From: Pseudomonas sp. CFBP 13711
Lineage (GTDB): Bacteria > Pseudomonadota > Gammaproteobacteria > Pseudomonadales > Pseudomonadaceae
Length of the DNA: 64,000 bases
Assembly: GCF_014842265.1 (NCBI RefSeq)
Contig: NZ_JACYVI010000009.1
Location: forward strand, 258,509-322,508
Direction of reading: 5' to 3'
Below the pieces are notes generated by a model. The model saw nothing but the letters and a program-made list of their open reading frames with translations, had not been told where the DNA came from and made no database searches. The translations under genes were made by a program, and so were the position numbers. Positions within the stretch are counted from its first letter, which is position 1, and each line of letters begins with the position of its first letter. This document shows, piece by piece, positions 8,057 to 16,073 of this stretch.

Positions 8057-8809
8057 TCAGAACGCGCCCGACAACAGATGGCCGGCGTTCGGAACCTGCG
8101 CTTTGAGGCCAAGGGTTTTGAGCATCTGATAGACAGTCGCCACGGACGCAGATAGAACCGGCTTATCCAGCCGATCCTGTACGACCTGGATGGCGGGCAG
8201 CGATGGCATCTGCACGCAACACGACAGCACCACTCCATCAGCTTGCCCGATGTTGAGCCGGTCGGCGTGGGAAACCAGATCCATTGGGTCGAGGCGCCCG
8301 ACTTGAAGGTTGTCGGAGACTTCCAGGCTGATGGCATCCACCACTTCGATGCCGGCCGCTTCGATGTAGTCGATGACCTGTTGGGTGAGTGGCTTCATGT
8401 AGGGCGTGATGATGGATATTTTCTTGTAGTCGAGCATAAGCAGGCTGTCGATCAACGCCCCGGCCGAGCTGAGCACGGGTGCGTCGGAAGCATTGCTGGC
8501 AACGGTTTTACTCAGACGATCCTGCGACACTTTATGGTAACCGGCGCCCTGGCACATGATTGCCACCAGGCAGGCGTACGCCATGACATCGACCCGGGCA
8601 TCGCTCAATTCCAGAGCGCAGCGGTCGCTGTCGACGTCCATCTTTTTCAGCTCTTCGGGGCTGACTTTCATCATGCGCATGCGGGAGGAATGGAAAGTGA
8701 AGCGCTCGTCCGGAAACAGGGAATACCGCGACGTGAGCATCGCCGGGATCTCGGTTTCCATGGTGGTGTTTGAGCTGGGGACGATCTGGCCAATCCGGAA
8801 GTTTCTCAC
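8057..8809 (-). CDS. Maleate cis-trans isomerase-like protein (Asp/Glu racemase superfamily)
   Basis: The 250-residue protein begins RIGQIVPSSNTTMETEIPAML, very like the nicotinate-pathway maleate isomerase NicE. Two catalytic-type cysteines are in place: AYAC near residue 80 and LSCCVQMPS near residue 197. The enzyme family converts maleate to fumarate, or handles related dicarboxylates, through a cysteine adduct. No other nicotinate-degradation genes (nicA-D, nicX) are in the window, so it may serve a different maleate-forming route or be a stand-alone scavenger. It is followed on the same strand by a LysR gene. A maleamate amidase partner is not seen. Confidence 0.78.
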   Translation of the reverse strand: MRNFRIGQIVPSSNTTMETEIPAMLTSRYSLFPDERFTFHSSRMRMMKVSPEELKKMDVDSDRCALELSDARVDVMAYACLVAIMCQGAGYHKVSQDRLSKTVASNASDAPVLSSAGALIDSLLMLDYKKISIITPYMKPLTQQVIDYIEAAGIEVVDAISLEVSDNLQVGRLDPMDLVSHADRLNIGQADGVVLSCCVQMPSLPAIQVVQDRLDKPVLSASVATVYQMLKTLGLKAQVPNAGHLLSGAF

Positions 8810-8974
8810 AGGGTCTTCTCCATTTCGCCGACGGCGAGGTCATGTGCGACCGATGCTAGGAGTGACGGTGAGCTGCGTATATCAGGCAATGGCGAGCCTG
8901 CCATCGCGGCTGGCGATGGCAGGCAAAAAGATAGGGATGACCGGGGCACGATATTAGTGCTGGCACCCGTTCAT

Positions 8975-9080
8975 GTGGGAGCGAGCTTGGTCTGGGCCAC
9001 ATCCGGACGAAGAGGCAGAAACATCCGCTGAATCTTCGGCGACTGAAATACCGTCTTCGTGAGCAAGCTCACTCCCACAG
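8975..9080. repeat. REP doublet
   Basis: Two inverted REP units facing each other: GTGGGAGCGAGCTTGGTC on the left and GAGCAAGCTCACTCCCAC on the right, about 70 bases apart. This is the common Pseudomonas REPIN arrangement. It fills the 355-base gap between the MFS gene's 3' end and the isomerase promoter; I see no gene there. Confidence 0.85.
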
Positions 9081-9164
9081 GGACCGTGTTACTACGCGAA
9101 AGTGTGGAACGTCTGGACGCCGGGAATCTCCCAAAGGGAAAAGCGTGTGTCCGCTCTATCCCGA

Positions 9165-10550
9165 TTACGCGTGAGAAAGCACCTCGCCCCGCGCAGGCGC
9201 TTCGGCCTTGTGATTGCCCAACATTGCCCGCGGGATGGACAGAATCAGTCCGGCGCTGATGAACAAGCAGGCGCCCAGCACGTAGGTGCCGTTGTTGATG
9301 TTGCCCGTCAGGTTCTCTGCCACGGCGGTGATCATCGAGCCGGTGAAGCCCGACAGGTTGCCGATGGCGTTGATCATGCCGATTCCCGCAGCAGCCGCGA
9401 CGCCGGACAGCACGGTGCCCGGCAGGGTCCAGTAGATCGGCATCAGGCTCAGCACGCCGGAGGCGGACACGCTCAGGAAGATGATCGACAGCACCACGTT
9501 GCTGGCGAAGTAGGCGCTGAGGATCAAGCCGATGCCGCCGATGATGGCCGGAATTGCGGCGTGCCAGCGGCGCTCGCCGGTCTTGTTGGAGTGCCGCGCG
9601 TTGAGAGTCATGGCGATCACCGCGATGCCATACGGAATGGCCGTCAGCAGGCCAATGTCCATCGGGTTGGAAACACCGGCGCTTTTGATGATCGACGGCA
9701 TCCAGAACGCCAGCCCGTAGAAGCCGGTATTAAACGTCAGCAGGATCAGCACCAGCAGCCACACGCGTCCGTTGAAAAACACCTCGCGCAGACTGGTCGC
9801 CTTGCCTTTGCTGTCGGTCTCCAGGTTGGCCTTGAGCATGGCCTTTTCCTGGGGCGACAGCCATTTGGCCGCATCGATGTTATTGGCCATGAACGCCAGC
9901 ACCACAAAGGCCATTACCACCGAAGGCAGGCCTTCGATGATCAGCAGCCACTGCCAGCCGGCCATGCCGTTGACGCCCTGCATACGGGTCATCAACCAGC
10001 CGGAAATCACACCGCCCAGCGTCAGACTGATCGGCATCGCCATGAGGAAACCGGCCATCACCCGGCTTTGCCGACGGGTAGGAAACCAGTAGTTGAGGTA
10101 AAGGATGACGCCGGGAAAGAAGCCTGCTTCACAGATGCCGAGCAGAAAGCGCAGCACGTAGAACATGGTTTCCGACTCAATGTGGAAAAACTTCGCCAGC
10201 GGCACGGTAAACGCGACGGCCATGGATACGATGGCCCAGGTGAGCATGATCCGGGCGATCCAGAACCGCGCGCCGAAGCGATGCAGCAACAGGTTGCTGG
10301 GGACTTCGAAGAGGAAATAGCCCCAGAAGAACATGCTCGCGCCGAGGGCATAGATGGTGTTGCTGAATTGCAGATCGTTGAGCATGTCCAGCTTGGCGAA
10401 GCCGATGTTCACGCGGTCCAGATACGCCGCCATGTAACACAAGAGCAGGACGGGAAGGATGCGCAGAATGACTTTGCGGTAGGTGCGGTCTTCAAAGCTG
10501 GCGTGCCCGGGACCCGAGGACTCGGGCAGGCGCTGGGAAACGGTTTCCAT
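9165..10550 (-). CDS. MFS transporter, anion:cation symporter (ACS) type
   Basis: A 461-residue inner-membrane carrier with about twelve hydrophobic segments. It has the ACS-type opening LLLCYMAAYLDRVNIGFAK and the loop RFLLGICEAGFFPGVILYLNYWFP. Such permeases bring in organic acids, sugar acids or aromatic acids with protons. The start is the ATG at 10550, where GGAGGT lies six bases upstream; the GTG at 10568 would overlap that site. A GATAAC-N5-GTTATC palindrome lies 116 bases upstream (10666-10682). It is the same element found before the FAH/IlvD genes at 11646, so this is probably the uptake system of that sugar-acid pathway. Confidence 0.87.
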   Translation of the reverse strand: METVSQRLPESSGPGHASFEDRTYRKVILRILPVLLLCYMAAYLDRVNIGFAKLDMLNDLQFSNTIYALGASMFFWGYFLFEVPSNLLLHRFGARFWIARIMLTWAIVSMAVAFTVPLAKFFHIESETMFYVLRFLLGICEAGFFPGVILYLNYWFPTRRQSRVMAGFLMAMPISLTLGGVISGWLMTRMQGVNGMAGWQWLLIIEGLPSVVMAFVVLAFMANNIDAAKWLSPQEKAMLKANLETDSKGKATSLREVFFNGRVWLLVLILLTFNTGFYGLAFWMPSIIKSAGVSNPMDIGLLTAIPYGIAVIAMTLNARHSNKTGERRWHAAIPAIIGGIGLILSAYFASNVVLSIIFLSVSASGVLSLMPIYWTLPGTVLSGVAAAAGIGMINAIGNLSGFTGSMITAVAENLTGNINNGTYVLGACLFISAGLILSIPRAMLGNHKAEAPARGEVLSHA

Positions 10551-10665
10551 GGTGGGACCTCCAGGCACTCGGAGGCGCCTGTATTGTTGTTATGTGAGGG
10601 TCGAAACACGGAGCGATGTTACTGACAGCGGCGTTGATTAGGATAATGACTTGTTTCCATTGATT

Positions 10666-10682
10666 GATAACGCTGCGTTATC
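10666..10682. promoter_or_regulatory. GATAAC-N5-GTTATC operator, copy 1 (MFS promoter side)
   Basis: Perfect 6-bp inverted repeat with a five-base spacer, GATAACGCTGCGTTATC. It lies upstream of the MFS gene and just beyond the LysR stop at 10685. It fits a LysR-type box (T-N11-A) and repeats the palindrome at 11646-11662. Confidence 0.65.
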
Positions 10683-10684
10683 GC

Positions 10685-11626
10685 TTACTGACGCGCCAGC
10701 TGCGCATTCGCCAGCAGAATTTCGGCAAATTCTGACGCCGCCCCGAGCAACGGCTCACCTCGGCGGGTGAGGATTCCGTAATCCTGGGGCGCTAGTTTCA
10801 GCGGCGTGTTCAGCACTTTCAGCAGGCCGGAATCCAGATGCGGCTGCGCCATGGAAGCCGGCAACATGGCGATCATCGGCCCTGCCTGCAGCACTTGCAG
10901 AAAGGTCTGCATCGAGATGGTATCGATGGTGTTCTTCGGCACGGGAATTCCAGCTTTGGCGAACGCCTGCTCCATCCGTGCGCGAATCGGCGTGCCCAGC
11001 GGGTACAGAATCCATGGCCAGTTTCCGAGCGCCTGCAGCGGCGTCTGTGCCAGTTCGGTCAGCGGATGGCGACTGTTGACGACCATGCAGAACGGCTCCG
11101 GCGCCAACGCCTGAAAGTCGTACACCTGCTGCTGGTTTTCATTGGTGTAACGCGCCACCGCGAGGTCGAGCTTCTTGTCGTCGAGCATTTCCATCAGGTG
11201 GTCGCTGGTCTGCTCCACCACTTCGATCGACAGCAGCGGCCAACGCTGTTTCAACTGCACGATAGCTTCCGGCAGCACCACCGCAGTCGCCGCGAAGATC
11301 GCCCCCACCTTCAGAAAGCCATGCCCGCCCTCGCGCAAGCTGCTGATTTGGTCAACGAACTTGCTCGCGTCATTCAGGGCGATCTGTGCGTAGCGCACCA
11401 CATGTTCGCCGAGGGCGGTGGGCGGCATGTTGCGCGGCAGGCGCTCGAACACATCAAAGCCCAGCAGCCGTTCGATCTCCCGCAGCATTTTGCTCACCGC
11501 CGGCTGGCTGAGGTTCATGTGCTGCGCCGCCGCGTGCATGTTGCGGGTGCGCGCCAAGGTTTCGATGAGCACCAGATGCTTGAACTTGAGCCAGTTACAG
11601 ACCGTGGAAAAGGAAATGTCTGACAT
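10685..11626 (-). CDS. LysR-family regulator of the sugar-acid genes
   Basis: A 313-residue regulator with the DNA-binding helices at residues 12-70 (FKHLVLIETLARTRNMHAAAQHMNLSQPAVSKMLREIE). The effector domain resembles the GbpR/PcaQ branch, which often controls sugar or aromatic acid use. It is divergent from the FAH-family gene at 11748, with a 121-base intergenic region holding a GATAAC-N5-GTTATC palindrome about 20 bases upstream of its own start. It therefore probably controls itself, the FAH-IlvD genes, and, through the second palindrome at 10666, the MFS gene downstream. The ligand is likely a sugar acid; that is inference. Confidence 0.87.
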   Translation of the reverse strand: MSDISFSTVCNWLKFKHLVLIETLARTRNMHAAAQHMNLSQPAVSKMLREIERLLGFDVFERLPRNMPPTALGEHVVRYAQIALNDASKFVDQISSLREGGHGFLKVGAIFAATAVVLPEAIVQLKQRWPLLSIEVVEQTSDHLMEMLDDKKLDLAVARYTNENQQQVYDFQALAPEPFCMVVNSRHPLTELAQTPLQALGNWPWILYPLGTPIRARMEQAFAKAGIPVPKNTIDTISMQTFLQVLQAGPMIAMLPASMAQPHLDSGLLKVLNTPLKLAPQDYGILTRRGEPLLGAASEFAEILLANAQLARQ

Positions 11627-11645
11627 GAGGAATGCCTCGATGAGC

Positions 11646-11662
11646 GATAACCCAGTGTTATC
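11646..11662. promoter_or_regulatory. GATAAC-N5-GTTATC operator, copy 2 (LysR/FAH divergent promoter)
   Basis: Inverted repeat GATAACCCAGTGTTATC, extended here to seven base pairs each side (CGATAAC/GTTATCG, 11645-11663). It lies in the divergent region between the LysR gene (start 11626) and the FAH-family gene (start 11748), in the position expected for LysR autoregulation and activation of the divergent operon. Confidence 0.7.
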
Positions 11663-11747
11663 GATTACTGAGCAGATGTCATTGGAGTTTATCGCCGGTG
11701 CTGATTAGGGTCGTTCGTAAATCATAAAAAGCGTTGAGGACTTCACC

Positions 11748-12923
11748 ATGCCCATCCAGCTCATTCCCGAAAACACCCTCCCCGCCGACGGCCTCAATGG
11801 CACGTTGATCGGTCGCGCGTGGGTGCCCGGACACGTCAGCGGCCCATCGCCTGTGGTGCTGCGCAACGACGGGGTGTTTGATCTTTCGTCGAGCTTCGCC
11901 ACGTTAAGTGAGTTGCTGGAGCTGGAATCCCCTTTGGCCGCCGTGCGTGAAGCCCAGGGCACACGTGTCGCCAGCCTCGAAGAACTGCTGGCGAATTCGA
12001 CCGCGACGCCTGATCCCAACAAACCGTACCTGCTGGCGCCAGCGGACCTGCAAGTGATCAAGGCCGCAGGGGTGACCTTCGCCGCAAGCATGATCGAGCG
12101 GGTGATCGAAGAACAGGCGGCAGGCGATCCGGCCAAGGCGGAGAGCGTGCGCGCGATCGTGCAGAACGCCATCGGCGACAACCTGCGCAACATCAAGCCC
12201 GGCTCCGAACAGGCGAGCACACTCAAGGCGCTGCTGATCGAGCAAGGCATGTGGTCGCAGTACCTTGAAGTCGGCATCGGGCCGGACGCCGAGATTTTCA
12301 CCAAAGCGCCCGTGCTGGCGGCGGTGGGCAGCGGCAGCCAAGTGGGTATTCATCCGAAATCGGAGTGGAACAACCCCGAGCCGGAAGTGGTGCTGGCGGT
12401 GAACAGTCGCGGGCAGATCCACGGCGCAACCCTGGGCAATGACGTCAACTTGCGCGACTTCGAAGGCCGCAGCGCGCTGCTGTTGAGCAAGGCCAAGGAC
12501 AACAACGCCTCGTGCTCGATCGGCCCGTTCATTCGGCTGTTCGACGAAACCTTCTCCCTCGATGACGTGCGCAACTGCGTCGTCGACCTGCAGGTAAAAG
12601 GCGATGACGGTTACGTGATGAAAGGCTCAAGCTCGATGTCGCAGATCAGCCGCGATCCGGCCGACATCGCCGGCCAGGCGCTCAACGCCAACCATCAATA
12701 CCCGGACGGCTTCCTGCTGTTTCTCGGCACCCTCTTCGCCCCGACCGCCGACCGCGACCATGCCGGTGGCGGTTTCACCCACAAGCTGGGCGATCAGGTC
12801 AGTATCAGCAGCAGCCTGTTCGGCGGCCTGCACAATGAGGTGACCCACAGCAGTGACGCGGCGCCGTGGACGTTCGGCGTCGGCGCGTTGATACGCAATC
12901 TCGCCGTGCGCGGTTTGTTGTAG
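11748..12923 (+). CDS. Fumarylacetoacetate hydrolase-family protein, probable 2-keto-3-deoxy-pentonate dehydratase
   Basis: A 391-residue protein with the FAH fold: GxGSQVGIHPKSEWNNPEPEVVLAVNSRG supplies the metal-binding glutamates. It continues with GATLGNDVNLRDFEGRSALLLSKAKDNNASCSIGP. Length and the extended N-terminal half fit the 2-keto-3-deoxy-D-arabinonate/xylonate dehydratase (XylX-like) branch rather than true fumarylacetoacetase. It is followed 48 bases later by an IlvD-type dehydratase on the same strand. That is the pair needed for two successive dehydrations, pentonate to 2-keto-3-deoxypentonate to alpha-ketoglutarate semialdehyde. GAGG sits eight bases before the ATG. The exact sugar acid is not certain. 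Confidence 0.78.
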   Translation: MPIQLIPENTLPADGLNGTLIGRAWVPGHVSGPSPVVLRNDGVFDLSSSFATLSELLELESPLAAVREAQGTRVASLEELLANSTATPDPNKPYLLAPADLQVIKAAGVTFAASMIERVIEEQAAGDPAKAESVRAIVQNAIGDNLRNIKPGSEQASTLKALLIEQGMWSQYLEVGIGPDAEIFTKAPVLAAVGSGSQVGIHPKSEWNNPEPEVVLAVNSRGQIHGATLGNDVNLRDFEGRSALLLSKAKDNNASCSIGPFIRLFDETFSLDDVRNCVVDLQVKGDDGYVMKGSSSMSQISRDPADIAGQALNANHQYPDGFLLFLGTLFAPTADRDHAGGGFTHKLGDQVSISSSLFGGLHNEVTHSSDAAPWTFGVGALIRNLAVRGLL

Positions 12924-12971
12924 CGCTGAACACCTTACGCAGCACACCTAATTCCAAGAGAGACCCGAACC

Positions 12972-14756
12972 ATGTCCGACACGCCGAAACGCCCCCTTCG
13001 CAGCCAGCAATGGTTCGATGATCCGGAACACGCCGACATGACGGCGCTGTACGTCGAGCGCTACATGAACTACGGCCTGACCCGCGAGGAGCTGCAATCG
13101 GGCCGACCGATCATCGGCATCGCTCAGACGGGTTCTGATCTGGCGCCCTGCAACCGTCATCACCTGGAACTCGCCCAGCGGGTCAAGGCCGGGATTCGTG
13201 ATGCAGGCGGGATTCCGATGGAGTTTCCGGTCCACCCGATGGCCGAGCAGACCCGCCGTCCGACCGCTGCCCTGGACCGAAACCTGGCGTACCTCGGGCT
13301 GGTGGAAATTCTTCACGGCTACCCGCTGGATGGCGTCGTCCTCACCACCGGCTGCGACAAAACCACCCCGGCCTGCCTGATGGCAGCGGCGACCACCGAC
13401 CTGCCGGCCATCGTGTTGTCCGGCGGGCCGATGCTTGACGGTCGGCACAAGGGCGAGCTGATCGGCTCCGGCACGGTGCTCTGGCATGCGCGCAATCTGC
13501 TGTCGGCCGGTGAGATCAACTACGAAGGCTTCATGGAAATGACCACCGCCGCGTCGCCGTCGGTCGGCCACTGCAACACCATGGGCACCGCGCTTTCGAT
13601 GAACGCGCTGGCCGAGGCGCTGGGCATGTCGCTGCCGGGTTGCGCGAGTATTCCGGCGGCGTACCGCGAACGCGGGCAGATGGCCTACATGACCGGCAAG
13701 AGGATCTGCGATCTGGTCCGCGAAGACGTGCGCCCCTCGCAGATCATGACCCGCGAGGCGTTTGAAAACGCGATCGCGGTGGCCTCAGCACTGGGGGCTT
13801 CGAGTAACTGCCCGCCTCACTTGATCGCCATCGCCCGGCACATGGGCGTCGAGTTGAGCCTCGACGACTGGCAGCGCATCGGCGAAGACGTGCCGTTGCT
13901 GGTCAATTGCATGCCGGCCGGGAAGTATCTGGGGGAAGGCTTTCACCGCGCAGGCGGCGTGCCAGCGGTGATGCACGAGCTGCAGAAGGCCGGCAAGCTG
14001 CACGGAGAATGCGGCACGGTCTCCGGCAAAACCATTGGTGACATCGTGCGCAACGCCGTCGCCCACGACGCTGACGTGATCCGTCCGTACGAAGACCCGC
14101 TCAAACACCGCGCCGGTTTTATCGTGCTGAGCGGCAATTTTTTCGACAGCGCGATCATGAAGATGTCGGTGGTCGGCGAGGCCTTCCGCAAGACCTATCT
14201 GTCCGAGCCGGGCGCGGAGAACAGCTTCGAGGCGCGAGCGATCGTGTTCGAGGGCCCGGAGGACTACCACGCGCGTATCAACGACCCTTCGCTGGAAATC
14301 GACGAGCGCTGCATTCTGGTGATCCGTGGCGCAGGTACGGTCGGTTATCCCGGCAGCGCCGAAGTGGTGAACATGGCGCCGCCGTCTGCGCTGATCAAGC
14401 AGGGCATCGATTCGCTGCCGTGCCTGGGCGATGGCCGGCAGAGCGGGACCTCGGCCAGTCCCTCGATCCTCAATATGTCGCCCGAAGCGGCGGTGGGCGG
14501 TGGCCTTGCGTTGCTGAAAACCAACGACCGGCTGCGGGTGGATCTGAACAACCGCAGCGTTAATGTGCTGGTCAGCGACGAGGAAATGGCCGAACGCCGC
14601 GCGCTGTTCGAACCGAAGATGCCGGCCTCGCAAACCCCGTGGCAGGAGCTGTATCGGCAGTTGGTGGGGCAGTTGTCCACCGGCGGATGTCTGGAGCCAG
14701 CGACCTTGCATTTGCGGGTCATCGCACGAAGCGGAGAGCCACGGCATTCCCATTAA
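12972..14756 (+). CDS. IlvD/Edd-family dehydratase, probable D-xylonate (pentonate) dehydratase
   Basis: A 594-residue enzyme that closely follows the Caulobacter-type xylonate dehydratase pattern. It has TALYVERYMNYGLTREEL, GIAQTGSDLAPCNRHH with the first iron-sulfur cysteine, TTGCDKTTPACLMAA with the second, and GHCNTMGTALSMNALAEALG with the third. The cluster and magnesium catalyse loss of water from a sugar acid to give the 2-keto-3-deoxy acid. Length is right for xylonate/arabonate dehydratases and too short for Edd. It is co-directional with the FAH gene 48 bases upstream, so the two enzymes probably work in series. The sugar dehydrogenase and the semialdehyde dehydrogenase of the route are not in the window. 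Confidence 0.85.
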   Translation: MSDTPKRPLRSQQWFDDPEHADMTALYVERYMNYGLTREELQSGRPIIGIAQTGSDLAPCNRHHLELAQRVKAGIRDAGGIPMEFPVHPMAEQTRRPTAALDRNLAYLGLVEILHGYPLDGVVLTTGCDKTTPACLMAAATTDLPAIVLSGGPMLDGRHKGELIGSGTVLWHARNLLSAGEINYEGFMEMTTAASPSVGHCNTMGTALSMNALAEALGMSLPGCASIPAAYRERGQMAYMTGKRICDLVREDVRPSQIMTREAFENAIAVASALGASSNCPPHLIAIARHMGVELSLDDWQRIGEDVPLLVNCMPAGKYLGEGFHRAGGVPAVMHELQKAGKLHGECGTVSGKTIGDIVRNAVAHDADVIRPYEDPLKHRAGFIVLSGNFFDSAIMKMSVVGEAFRKTYLSEPGAENSFEARAIVFEGPEDYHARINDPSLEIDERCILVIRGAGTVGYPGSAEVVNMAPPSALIKQGIDSLPCLGDGRQSGTSASPSILNMSPEAAVGGGLALLKTNDRLRVDLNNRSVNVLVSDEEMAERRALFEPKMPASQTPWQELYRQLVGQLSTGGCLEPATLHLRVIARSGEPRHSH

Positions 14757-14785
14757 CGCCGCAGATGTATCGCCTGGCATATAAC

Positions 14786-14880
14786 TTGTGGGAGGGAGCT
14801 TGCTCCCGAAGGCGTCCGTACATCCACCAAATCTTCAGCGGTTGAAATCCCGTCTTCGTGAGCAAGCTCACTCCCACATA
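14786..14880. repeat. REP doublet
   Basis: Left unit GTGGGAGGGAGCTTGCTCCC and right unit GTGAGCAAGCTCACTCCCAC face each other about 50 bases apart, directly downstream of the dehydratase gene. Confidence 0.85.
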
Positions 14881-14930
14881 TTTTGCGTTCGCTCAAGTTG
14901 GTGGCGCACCGCAGGATCCACTACAGACCT

Positions 14931-15039
14931 TGATCGTTCCCACGCTCTGCGTGGGAATGCATTCTGGACGCTCCGCGTCCGCCGTCAGATGACGCAGAGC
15001 GTCAGGGGCGGCATTACCACGCGGAGCGTGGGAACGATC
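14931..15039. repeat. Long composite palindrome (GTTCCCACGCTC family)
   Basis: A 109-base element whose ends are a perfect 17-base inverted repeat (TGATCGTTCCCACGCTC at 14931, its complement ending at 15039). Two smaller palindromes lie inside, GACGCTCCGCGTC and GACGCAGAGCGTC. The layout would fold as a stem with inner hairpins. It differs from the REP class next to it, and lies downstream of the LysR gene at 15051. Confidence 0.8.
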
Positions 15040-15050
15040 ACAACTCATAC

Positions 15051-15956
15051 TCACAACAATGCCGGCAACCCCTTCTCCATTCCCGCAAAGCGGTTTTTCA
15101 ACAGCGAATGCAACTGCTGCACCGCCGGGGAAAACTGTTTGCGGTGCGGGCAAACCAGATTCAGCGGGGTCGGTTCGCCCGGGTAATCCGGCAGCAACAG
15201 CTCCAGCCGCCCGGCGTGCACGTCCTCGCAGACATCCAGCCACGACTTGTACGCCACACCCTGCCCCGCCACCGCCCAGCGCCTCACCAGATCAGCATCA
15301 TCGGTGAGCAACGGGCCTGACACCGAAAACACTCGCCCGCCCAGCCGCCATTTGTCGTACACCCGCCCCGCCAGCGTGAACAGCAAGCACTCATGGCGCA
15401 GCAAATCATCAGACACCATCGGACGGCCCTTGCGCGCCAGGTACTCCGGCGATGCCACCAGCACCCGGCGATTCCATGGCGCCAGCGCCAACGCAATGTA
15501 GTTCGCGTCTTCGATCACGCCGTAGCGAATGGCGACGTCCACCGGATCACGAAACAGATCGGCCACTTGATCGGAGATAAACAGGCGCAGATTCAGCGCC
15601 GGGTGCTGGCTGCGAAAATCCGTCAGCCAGGGCAGCAGCATGTTTCGCCCCAGATCCGACGGCGCCGCCACCTGCAGCGTGCCTTGCAGCTCAGCGCTTT
15701 CCCGCTGCAGCTTTTCCCGGCCATCCCGTAACGCATCGAGCACCGTCTGGGCGGTCGGCAGGTACTGCTCGCCTTCAGCGGTGAGACGCAAGCTGCGCGT
15801 CGAGCGGGCAAACAGGCGAATATCCAGCTCGCGTTCGAGGCGCTTGATGGCCGCCGCGACTTGCCCCGGCAACAGATCCACCTCACGCGCGGCATTGGAG
15901 AAGCTGCCCAGCGCGGCAGTGCGAACGAACAGAGTCAGGTCGTCGATGCGGATCAT
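15051..15956 (-). CDS. LysR-family transcriptional regulator
   Basis: A 301-residue regulator starting MIRIDDLTLFVRTAALGSFSNAAREVDLLPGQVAAAIKRLERELDIRLF, the usual winged helix-turn-helix of the CrgA/QseD-like branch, followed by a substrate-binding-type domain. The start at 15956 is chosen because the helix begins there; the longer frame reads through the divergent promoter. It is divergent from the zinc-type alcohol dehydrogenase gene at 16074, with 117 bases between, so that gene is the likely target. Regulators of this branch often respond to electrophiles or quinones when paired with such reductases, which is inference here. Confidence 0.88.
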   Translation of the reverse strand: MIRIDDLTLFVRTAALGSFSNAAREVDLLPGQVAAAIKRLERELDIRLFARSTRSLRLTAEGEQYLPTAQTVLDALRDGREKLQRESAELQGTLQVAAPSDLGRNMLLPWLTDFRSQHPALNLRLFISDQVADLFRDPVDVAIRYGVIEDANYIALALAPWNRRVLVASPEYLARKGRPMVSDDLLRHECLLFTLAGRVYDKWRLGGRVFSVSGPLLTDDADLVRRWAVAGQGVAYKSWLDVCEDVHAGRLELLLPDYPGEPTPLNLVCPHRKQFSPAVQQLHSLLKNRFAGMEKGLPALL

Positions 15957-16073
15957 TTTCACTCCAGCGGTGAAAGTGTTGCCGGATTCTGCAGGTTTTT
16001 CTGCCTGACGAACAAGAACAAGATGGGTCCAACGTTTCAATACGCCTCTGTCATCCCATTTAGAGAGATCGCC

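Noticed and set aside
9102..10625. 507-codon plus-strand frame opposite the MFS gene
   Set aside because: It is the complementary-strand shadow of a clear MFS transporter, is His/Gln/Arg-rich with no domain, and has no ribosome site.
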